Shown: in pieces, positions 34,998-41,862 of the stretch
Position numbering within the stretch: the stretch's first letter is position 1
Layout: every line of letters starts with the position of its first letter
NCBI GenBank assembly: GCA_013289045.1
Contig: JABDAU010000030.1
Coordinates: 1 to 41,862 of the forward strand
DNA: 41,862 nt
Source of the DNA: Bacteroidota bacterium
Lineage (GTDB): Bacteria > Bacteroidota > Bacteroidia > Sphingobacteriales > Sphingobacteriaceae
Direction: 5' to 3'
Notes under the pieces: model-generated
Database searches by the model: none
What the model was told of the DNA's origin: nothing
Seen by the model: the letters and a program-made list of their open reading frames with translations, nothing else
Program-made: the position numbers and the translations under genes

Positions 34998-36516
34998 TAC
35001 TCAAATCAGCTTCAATAAATAAAGTTTCGCAGGTCCAGCTGCTTAAAGATTTAAACCTGTTAAAGAACCGTTTAATAAAATGCGTATTGTTGAAACCATA
35101 ATACGAAACGCTTTTAACGTTAAACCCAAATGCTTTTAACACGCGGGTTATGGAGACCACCGAATAAAAATTAGCCGGCGACCTTTTAGCCAGCTTCAAC
35201 TTACCAAATTTTAAGTTATGCTTAACGAAGCCGATAATACTGCTAATGCTCCGGAGATTTGGAACAATAACAATTAGTGTTGCACCACTGTTCATCAGGC
35301 TTCTTGCTTTAATCAGGTAATCGGTAACATCTTCGCGGTAGGTAAGTGTATGGTCGAGTACAATAGTACCTGCCGTTTTTGCAATTTGGTCAAGATCATC
35401 AGCTACATTTATGGCAGTATTTATTTGAGCGAATGAGACAGATGCCGATTTATACGTGTCGCAAATAATAGTATTACTGAACTTATCTGCTAAAAAACGG
35501 GCATTTTGCACTGTTGCCACACCCGCATAGATCAGTGTATTTTCTGAGCCGTTTGGCTTATAGCTGATAAATTTATCAGCTATATCGCCCCAACTTACAT
35601 GAGTGTTGTTATTTGATGAGCGTGGCTTGGCAGAACTGCCTTTTTTAATTTCGGCAGCTGTGTTTAAAACCTGCATTGCCAACGCGACAGTGGTAAGATT
35701 TAATCTTGTATATTTTAAAAGCTGCGTTGCATAATCCTCGTATTCCTGGTCACTTATAGGCTGACCGGCTTTAATTTTGGTATAAATTTCGGTAACTATC
35801 TGCTTTGGAAAGTTAAGCATCGTTTCTGCAGGACAATTTAATATGTCGGTAAAATAAGGCAGGCAGCCATTGGCAATTATTTCGTAATGGCGCATGCAAT
35901 CCCAACCTTCCTTTTTAAAAGTTACGGCGAATTTTGAAGTTTGATAATCATTATAATAAGACTCCTCGGTATGATGGATGTAGGTGTTCAACCTGCCCGG
36001 ATAATTTATGGCCCAGTCGCGGGTTTTAGCGGGGATCTGTTGTACTATCTTTTCTTCAGGGATGGCGAAGCTTATAGGATGTAGTCCGGGTACTTTTTCT
36101 TTTAGTTCGCGTTTAAAGTATATCCCCCTGCTTACCAGTTCCTGTTCATAAAAATCAATATCCTCGCCATCAATGAAGATTATCTCGGCTGCGCTGTAGT
36201 ATTGTTCAACCAATGTAAGCAGCATTTTGCTTTTAATGATGGAGCCATATATCACCAGGTCATAATAATGTGCTCTTATATTGGCTTCAATCTGTTTGTA
36301 GGGCGGTACATTCTGCAGGTTGCTGTTTATCAGTCCGTATAGGGTAAAGCCGCGTCCATATAAAAAGTTCCGTTCATCGCCGAGCAGCGTATCATACATG
36401 TACCACATATCTGATGCCGACTCTACATCCCTGCCCATCGTGGTTTTTAAACCATGATACAGGCAGTCACTTAAATAATCCGGTTGATCACCAGGGCTTA
36501 TAAACAGAATTTTCAT
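34990..36516 (-). CDS. Glycosyltransferase-like / methyltransferase-like fusion (508 aa)
   Basis: Not a standard family to me. Residues 1-290 look like a GT-B-type transferase: ILFISPGDQPDYLSDCLYHGL at the start and, near 200-230, KFAVTFKKEGWDCMRHYEII followed by ANGCLPYF, a layout like exostosin- or CgeB-like donor sites. Residues about 310-508 look like a Rossmann methyltransferase domain (TLIYAGVATVQNARFLAD, AGTIVLDHTL, GATLIVIVPNLRS, LKAFGFNVKSVSYYG). The glycine-rich SAM loop is poor (AGVATVQ), so the second domain may be inactive or use another ligand. It lies in the EPS locus, 30 bp after the flippase gene. It may build or terminate a modified sugar. Confidence 0.6.
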   Translation of the reverse strand: MKILFISPGDQPDYLSDCLYHGLKTTMGRDVESASDMWYMYDTLLGDERNFLYGRGFTLYGLINSNLQNVPPYKQIEANIRAHYYDLVIYGSIIKSKMLLTLVEQYYSAAEIIFIDGEDIDFYEQELVSRGIYFKRELKEKVPGLHPISFAIPEEKIVQQIPAKTRDWAINYPGRLNTYIHHTEESYYNDYQTSKFAVTFKKEGWDCMRHYEIIANGCLPYFTDILNCPAETMLNFPKQIVTEIYTKIKAGQPISDQEYEDYATQLLKYTRLNLTTVALAMQVLNTAAEIKKGSSAKPRSSNNNTHVSWGDIADKFISYKPNGSENTLIYAGVATVQNARFLADKFSNTIICDTYKSASVSFAQINTAINVADDLDQIAKTAGTIVLDHTLTYREDVTDYLIKARSLMNSGATLIVIVPNLRSISSIIGFVKHNLKFGKLKLAKRSPANFYSVVSITRVLKAFGFNVKSVSYYGFNNTHFIKRFFNRFKSLSSWTCETLFIEADLSNE

Positions 36517-36546
36517 GAGCTCAGTTATATATACAACATTTTGCCA

Positions 36547-38109
36547 TCATTTTGCGCGCAGTGATAATTTAAGTTTGTTTGTTAAATTTTTAATAGTCGG
36601 GCCTTCCTGGAACCGCAATATAAAAATCAACATTACTTCGATGACTAGTATTAATATGAATACCAGCACACATACTACCAAATCAGAATGTATGAATGTC
36701 CGTATAAATTCGCGCCCGAAATAGCATGTCGCATTTAATAACGCAAATAAAAAGATCATTTGCGCAGCATCAGTCACCAACATTTTCCTATAATCCTTTG
36801 AACCAAAATACATAAATATAATCCCCATTATAAAATTTGTAAGTATTAATGTCATAGGAAATGTGATTAGTCCCAATGTTTTATAAAACAGTAAATTGCA
36901 TGGTATTTTTATTAAGTAAGACGCGATAACGACTTTTGAAAAGAAGTAGACTCGTTTTTGGGATATGATGAGCTGGCTATAAATTATATAAAATATTACA
37001 GCAAACAGCCCTACGCCGTACCACCTGAGTATACTGCTTGTAGATGCAACTAACCCTATGCTAAATTTACCCCTTACAAGCAAAACGCGCACTAGCTCCT
37101 CGGGCAAAACAATTAACATAACAACAATAGGAAGCATTATGATTACTATAAAACGGAAGTATTTCTGTGTTTCGCCGAAAAGCTCCCCGGCTGTATTCTT
37201 TACATAATATAACGATAATATGGGTGTTAGAACAGTGGTAATAACACTCATCATTAAGCCCAGTGGCAGATCAAAGAATTTACGGGCATAATCTAAAATC
37301 GAAACGCTGCCGGTTCCCATCCGGGTTGTTAAGCTGCGCTCGATAATAGTATCGGTTTGAGAAAACAAGTAGTTAATAAACAAAGGCAACGCAAATAACA
37401 GGAATGGCTTAAGCAATTCAAAACGGGGAATTGTTAAGCGAAACCGGTATTTGAATTTATACCTAAGCTCCCGGTACAATACAATAGTTAATAATAAATA
37501 ATTAATGTATGCAGATACAATTAATGAATAAATGCCAATGAACGAAGAAAGGGCAATAATAAGGATGATGTTAATGATGAGCGATATGGAGGCAAGCAGA
37601 TCAGGTATAAAATACGATTTGTACGCATTTAATATGGAACTCCAGATATTAGTTATTTGCAGGAACAGGAGCGAGGGTATCAATATACGCAGCATTTTTA
37701 TAAGCACCAGTTTCTCTGGCTCGGAAAACCCAGGTGCGAATAAATCCACAAGCGTTCTTGAGAATAAGAAAATACCCGAACTTACAATAATACATAGGAA
37801 AATAATTCCTGATACGAGCGAATCAGTTGCCCTATTAACCTTTTCAACTGATTCTTCTTCACGAATATGGATATATTTAGTAATGAAGGTTTCATTTAAC
37901 GGGCCGAATAAAATTTGAATTATAACAGTAATTATAGATACCGCTACTATCCAGGCATCCCTTTCTGACGAGGCGCCAAAATATTTTGCTGATAGAATAA
38001 GGATTATTAGTGTAGGTAAGGCCTTTAAAACTTTTAATACACTTAAGCCGATGGTAATACCAACACTTGATTTTTTAAGATATGAACTTAGCCGTAATTT
38101 GGATTTCAA
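36547..38109 (-). CDS. Polysaccharide flippase, Wzx/MurJ-like (520 aa)
   Basis: Probable MOP-superfamily flippase moving the lipid-linked repeat unit across the inner membrane. It shows about fourteen hydrophobic helices and the MurJ/Wzx-like segments SERDAWIVAVSIITVI, LFAPGF and, midway, SQTDTIIERSLTTRMGTGSVSILDYARK, which is characteristic of the MurJ-like branch. The frame starts at a TTG (38107-38109); no ATG occurs before the first helix, so the unusual start is probably real. A 159-bp gap precedes it, the longest inside the locus. In this context a Wzx role is more likely than lipid II export. Confidence 0.88.
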   Translation of the reverse strand: MKSKLRLSSYLKKSSVGITIGLSVLKVLKALPTLIILILSAKYFGASSERDAWIVAVSIITVIIQILFGPLNETFITKYIHIREEESVEKVNRATDSLVSGIIFLCIIVSSGIFLFSRTLVDLFAPGFSEPEKLVLIKMLRILIPSLLFLQITNIWSSILNAYKSYFIPDLLASISLIINIILIIALSSFIGIYSLIVSAYINYLLLTIVLYRELRYKFKYRFRLTIPRFELLKPFLLFALPLFINYLFSQTDTIIERSLTTRMGTGSVSILDYARKFFDLPLGLMMSVITTVLTPILSLYYVKNTAGELFGETQKYFRFIVIIMLPIVVMLIVLPEELVRVLLVRGKFSIGLVASTSSILRWYGVGLFAVIFYIIYSQLIISQKRVYFFSKVVIASYLIKIPCNLLFYKTLGLITFPMTLILTNFIMGIIFMYFGSKDYRKMLVTDAAQMIFLFALLNATCYFGREFIRTFIHSDLVVCVLVFILILVIEVMLIFILRFQEGPTIKNLTNKLKLSLRAK

Positions 38110-38171
38110 GGTTGCCTATAAATTATATAAAAAGCTTGTTTTTAACTGAATAAACGTTTGTGAAAATTATG

Positions 38172-38189
38172 TAACGGCAGGATCCGTTA
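38172..38189 (-). other. Hairpin in the Wzz-Wzx intergenic gap
   Basis: TAACGG (38172-38177) and CCGTTA (38184-38189) form a perfect 6-bp stem with a 6-base loop, followed on the minus strand by CATAATTTTC. It sits in the largest gap of the EPS locus and could be a partial terminator that lowers expression of downstream genes. Weak evidence. Confidence 0.25.
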
Positions 38190-38268
38190 GTCACAATCAA
38201 CACATTATTTCGTTCCTCCGCCAGGTTTGCGTAATAGCGCGAGGCATGATCACATTATTTTCACAGCA

Positions 38269-39351
38269 CTATTTAATTATCATATTATAGATTTTTGCAA
38301 CCAGCAGAATAAATGCAGATGCAAAAACTCCAATAAAGAAGCCACCGATGCCTCCAGTTAATTTCTTCGTTTTACTTATTGTAAGTGGTAGCACAGGCGG
38401 ATCAATTACTTGTATTAACGGTGTTTCCTGGCGGAGTGTAACTTTGGCAAGCTCAAGGTTTTGTACTATACCGCTGTAAATTGCCGAACTTGTTTGTACA
38501 TCAACCTGTTTACGTTGAGAAGGTACCCTAAGGCTTTGCATAAACGGATTAGCATTTGGCGATACATCGGCAGCGGCTGCGACACCTGATATAGAACTAT
38601 TTAATATGGTGCGTACACTATCCGCTTGTTTTTGCAATACCGTTACATTTTGTAATGTCTTTTTGGTTTTGGTGAGTACATAAAAGTTGTTCACCGTCTC
38701 AACCAGTTTGTCATCAAAGTTTTTGGCAAATTCCTCGTCGTTAGCGGTAACATCAACTTCAATGATGCTTAGTTTTTTATCGGGCTTTGAAACGGATAAT
38801 ATTTTCTTATTAAAATGTTCAACTATATCAGTAATAATACTATCCTGCTTACGGCTAAATGTGCCTGGGTCCCCGGTAAAGTTTATATTATCTATACCAT
38901 CCTTGTCTTTCCATTTTTTACGCAGATTGTTAAAGCTGATATATCTTTCGATAAGTGAGGATGTTTTTCCATTAAATGAAGCATTGCTTAACAACGCTTT
39001 TTCGATCATTATACGGGATTTGTACAATTCCAGTATATTATCCCCGACAAACAACCCACCGCCACTGCCACCACCTAAGTCGACACCTGCCAGTGAAGCA
39101 AGGCCTGCATATTGGCCTAAACTGCTATGGGTATTCTCGTCATCAAGTACAAATGTATATTTAGCTGTATATAACGGCTTGTTGAAAGTGGCATATAAAA
39201 CACCCAACAATGCACCGGCAATGCCAAAGCACAAAATGATCAGCCATTTACTCCGCAGGTACTTGCCCGATTTCCTGATATTTAAGAAAACATCTTTAAT
39301 GGAAATTTCATCGGTATTTTTCCTGCTTTCATCTTTTTCGTCCTGTATCAT
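38269..39351 (-). CDS. Wzz-like chain-length determinant / co-polymerase without kinase (360 aa)
   Basis: Probable inner-membrane polysaccharide co-polymerase that sets chain length together with Wzy and the exporter. It has a cytoplasmic N-terminal tail, a first membrane helix (WLIILCFGIAGALLGVLYATF, about 35-55), a large periplasmic helical region, a proline-containing segment before the second helix (IDPPVLPLTISK), and a second membrane helix at the end. It stops after that helix: there is no Walker A tyrosine-kinase domain. A Gly/Ser-rich stretch lies near residues 91-103. It is 18 bp downstream of the exporter gene. Confidence 0.9.
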   Translation of the reverse strand: MIQDEKDESRKNTDEISIKDVFLNIRKSGKYLRSKWLIILCFGIAGALLGVLYATFNKPLYTAKYTFVLDDENTHSSLGQYAGLASLAGVDLGGGSGGGLFVGDNILELYKSRIMIEKALLSNASFNGKTSSLIERYISFNNLRKKWKDKDGIDNINFTGDPGTFSRKQDSIITDIVEHFNKKILSVSKPDKKLSIIEVDVTANDEEFAKNFDDKLVETVNNFYVLTKTKKTLQNVTVLQKQADSVRTILNSSISGVAAAADVSPNANPFMQSLRVPSQRKQVDVQTSSAIYSGIVQNLELAKVTLRQETPLIQVIDPPVLPLTISKTKKLTGGIGGFFIGVFASAFILLVAKIYNMIIK

Positions 39352-39369
39352 AAATTATGGCTGCTGATA

Positions 39370-41856
39370 CTACTTATTCAAACTGATTATACCCAAAATA
39401 ACGGCTGCAATAGATGCAAGGCCCGATGTTATCCCAACAACTTCGGTAGCCGATAAAGGATGGCGCGGCGGATGTTTAGGTACATAGATCTCGCTGCCGG
39501 GCTTGACCTCCGGATGGGTATTAAAGAAAAGAAATTTGCCCGTTCCTCTTACCGTACCATTTGGATACACAATATATGCGCCTCTTTTTAATGCGTTTGG
39601 CGAGAAGCCGCCTGCATTCAGTACATATTGCCTGAATGATTTACCTCTTGAATACACCACTGCGCTCGGGTACAGCACTTCGCCGTTTACGCGCACAATC
39701 TGCTCTTCTTTAGGTATACGGATAATATCGCCATCTTCCATGATGAGATCACTGTTTACTCCAGGCTTTTTCAGTATTTCCACCAGGTCAATGCCCACGT
39801 AATTGTTACGCATCTGTTCCTCTTCTGTATTTGTTGAATCGCTGTAGGATTGTTTTACCCGTTTCACCCTGGCGGCCTGTTCCTGTAATACAGCTGCTGT
39901 ATCGGTTTTATTTTTATTTATGCCTAAAATAGCAATGTTATCGCGTCGCAACGTACCTCCTTCAGCATCGGCAGACGCGGTAAGTCCCCCTGCCCGGGCT
40001 ATAATATCTGATATGCGCTCGTTCTTTTTCTGGATAGCATAATAACCGGGGTAAACCACCTCGCCTTCAACCTTTACGGTGCGCTGTACCTCGTAACCCG
40101 GCAGTGTATAAACTGAAATAATATCATACGGCTTCAATTTAAAATCGGTTTGTATATTTTGCAGTTTTGGGTCAACATCAACGGTGTAAACCTGAGCCAC
40201 TAAACTGCTTTTTGACTTCGGGTCGCTGTTGCTCACGCGCCTTGCTACTTCAATCCGGTTAGGGCTTCCTCCCTGTACAAAGCCACCAGCTTTTATGATC
40301 AGGTCCTGTACGCTCATGCTATCCGCATAAGCATATTCGCCCGATTGGCGTACATCGCCTTTTATGCTTACGGTATACTTATCCCGAAGGTCGAAAATAG
40401 ATGATATGTTAACCACATCCTCACGCTGCAATGGAATATCAGCCGAAGGGTTGTTCATCACATCCTTAACGTCAAAAGATAACTGCTGCGTGGTATTGTC
40501 AGATTCAAGCCTGGTAATACTTCCGCGGCCGGTAAAGGCATCTTCTTTAAGACCTGCTGCTTTTTTGATCAACCCCGATAATGTAAGTCCTTTGTCCAGT
40601 TCATATTGCCCCGGTCTGAAAACGGCGCCGTTAATAGTTACACGGTTCTCGTAGCGGTCCAATATTCTTGAAACTGTATAGATATCGCCGCGCAGCGGTA
40701 TGTAATTTTTAAAATCATTTTCCGAAACATCGGTTATGCGGCGTTGCTGATCGCTGATCTGCGACACTTTAACCAAAGCGGTATAAGCCTCATTACTAAA
40801 GCCGCCGGCAAAGCGTATCACATCCTGCAGGGTTTCGCCCGGTAACACCTCGAACAATGCGGGGGTTTTTACTTCGCCCTTCATATCAACGCGCACACGA
40901 TAAGTAGGCACGCGTATAATATCCTGGTCCTGCAGGGCGATATTATTGCTTTGGTCGCCTTTTAGCAAGAAGTCATAAATATCCAGGCGCCTGATGATGC
41001 GGTTATCCCTGATCACTTCTATCTGCCTGAACGAGCCATTCTCATTCGGGCCGCCAGCTGCGTAAAGCGCATTAAACACTGTAGCAAGCGACGGCAATGT
41101 ATATGAACCCGGCCTTTGCAACTGCCCTACCATTATAACCTTAATACTGCGGATATTGCCTAATGCCACCTGTACACTGGTGCCATGGCCTACAGCATAA
41201 TTACCTGCAGCCAGCTTACCTTTAATTATTGAAGTAGCCTGCTCGATGGTTTTACCGGCTACGTTTATTACGCCGATGCCCGGTATATTTATATTGCCTT
41301 CAGGAGATACGTCAAGTTTCCAGTTTACCTGCGAGTTACCGTATACACTGATATTTAGCTGGTCATGCGGGCCTAGTATATAGTTAACCGGTGTGGCGAT
41401 GTTTAAATTAGGCTCGAAAGTGAGATTGTTGTTACGAAAGAGATCAGCGCCAAATATATGCGGAGTAATAGCGCTCAGCGCGCCGGATGTATCCCTGCGG
41501 TTAGCCTGGTTATTACCAGTATCTGATTTAAAATTAAGCCTCCGCGGCGATTGTGCCGTACTATCGCTATTATTATTGCTATTCGCTGAACTGCGTATGT
41601 TGGATATCCTTTTTGCAAGCAGGTCACCCTGTTCGGTTGGTAAGCCACGGCCTTCTGCTTGTTGCACTATCTGACTGTCGCTTAATCCCGCAGTTTGTGC
41701 CTGTTGCATCAATTGCCGGATCTGCGCGTCGCTCAGCGCGTTTACATCAACCGATGATAAGTTTTGGGGTAATGTTTGTGCCTGGGCTTTGTTAATCGGT
41801 AAGAAGCCGGTAATTACGATAAGGAAAGAAAATATAATAAGGTAAAAGTATCGCAT
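39370..41856 (-). CDS. Polysaccharide export protein with six SLBB domains, Wza-like (828 aa)
   Basis: Probable outer-membrane/periplasmic exporter for the polysaccharide. It has a signal peptide (FYLIIFSFLIVITGFLP, cleavage after AQA), a helical Gln/Asp-rich segment, a Poly_export domain (YILGPHDQLNISVYG near 160) and then six SLBB-type units recognisable by G-x-V...PG/PS...AGG patterns: VGQLQRPGSY, KGEVKTPALF, NGAVFRPGQY, KGDVRQSGEY, EGEVVYPGYY and NGEVLYPSAV. A C-terminal hydrophobic helix closes it. This is about twice the length of the roughly 380-aa E. coli Wza because of the extra SLBB units. The ATG at 41854-41856 lies only 6 bp from the window edge, so its promoter is not visible. 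It is the first visible gene of the EPS operon. Confidence 0.92.
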   Translation of the reverse strand: MRYFYLIIFSFLIVITGFLPINKAQAQTLPQNLSSVDVNALSDAQIRQLMQQAQTAGLSDSQIVQQAEGRGLPTEQGDLLAKRISNIRSSANSNNNSDSTAQSPRRLNFKSDTGNNQANRRDTSGALSAITPHIFGADLFRNNNLTFEPNLNIATPVNYILGPHDQLNISVYGNSQVNWKLDVSPEGNINIPGIGVINVAGKTIEQATSIIKGKLAAGNYAVGHGTSVQVALGNIRSIKVIMVGQLQRPGSYTLPSLATVFNALYAAGGPNENGSFRQIEVIRDNRIIRRLDIYDFLLKGDQSNNIALQDQDIIRVPTYRVRVDMKGEVKTPALFEVLPGETLQDVIRFAGGFSNEAYTALVKVSQISDQQRRITDVSENDFKNYIPLRGDIYTVSRILDRYENRVTINGAVFRPGQYELDKGLTLSGLIKKAAGLKEDAFTGRGSITRLESDNTTQQLSFDVKDVMNNPSADIPLQREDVVNISSIFDLRDKYTVSIKGDVRQSGEYAYADSMSVQDLIIKAGGFVQGGSPNRIEVARRVSNSDPKSKSSLVAQVYTVDVDPKLQNIQTDFKLKPYDIISVYTLPGYEVQRTVKVEGEVVYPGYYAIQKKNERISDIIARAGGLTASADAEGGTLRRDNIAILGINKNKTDTAAVLQEQAARVKRVKQSYSDSTNTEEEQMRNNYVGIDLVEILKKPGVNSDLIMEDGDIIRIPKEEQIVRVNGEVLYPSAVVYSRGKSFRQYVLNAGGFSPNALKRGAYIVYPNGTVRGTGKFLFFNTHPEVKPGSEIYVPKHPPRHPLSATEVVGITSGLASIAAVILGIISLNK

Positions 41857-41862
41857 ATCGAG

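Noticed and set aside
38687..39367. 226-aa plus-strand open frame opposite the Wzz-like gene
   Set aside because: Ser/Leu-rich antisense shadow with no family features; the minus-strand gene has clear membrane helices and operon context.

Overview
The window looks like a chromosomal segment of a Bacteroidota bacterium, most likely a soil or plant-associated Sphingobacteriaceae (Mucilaginibacter/Pedobacter-like). This is inferred from A-rich leaders with weak ribosome binding sites, one good TAnnTTTG-type -7 element, the AraC/PhyH/isomerase/rhamnosidase cassette, and a capsule/EPS locus with a multi-SLBB exporter. No rRNA, tRNA, insertion sequence or CRISPR array was seen.

Region 1 (1-836): the 3' part of a calcineurin-like phosphoesterase gene that runs off the left edge.

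Region 2 (856-17707, minus strand): six tightly packed genes encoding proteins of 501, 318, 1361, 925, 915 and 1555 aa (about 5,575 residues in all). They form an apparent operon with a 17-bp overlap and gaps of 12, 3, 61 and 50 bp. None has a signal peptide or a clear membrane segment. The first three belong to families I cannot name. The next two are tandem-duplicate Ig-like/YVTN beta-propeller proteins, and the last is a giant beta-rich protein resembling DUF6603. This is the best candidate for an undescribed system. The duplication carried a piece of the 3' end of the 1361-aa gene with it, and that scar is still readable between the two propeller genes.

Region 3 (17708-18706): a 1-kb gap. 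It holds a structured element upstream of the six-gene operon with mutually exclusive stems, and a small plus-strand unit (weak promoter, 48-aa ORF, good intrinsic terminator).

Region 4 (18707-20772, plus): a TraR/DksA-like protein with a degenerate zinc finger, a translationally coupled DUF72 protein and a secreted metallophosphoesterase.

Region 5 (20787-28455): an AraC regulator divergent from a cassette for a PhyH-type dioxygenase, a TIM-barrel sugar isomerase/epimerase, a GH78-like alpha-L-rhamnosidase and a second (alpha/alpha)6-barrel glycosidase. This suggests sensing and breakdown of a rhamnose-containing or related glycoside.

Region 6 (28518-41856, minus): a Wzx/Wzy-type exopolysaccharide locus. 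In transcription order it encodes a six-SLBB exporter, a Wzz-like co-polymerase without kinase, a Wzx-like flippase, a glycosyltransferase/methyltransferase-like fusion, GT2, a Wzy-like polymerase, GT4, a hexapeptide acetyltransferase, GT4 and an initiating sugar-phosphate transferase that may also have its own promoter.
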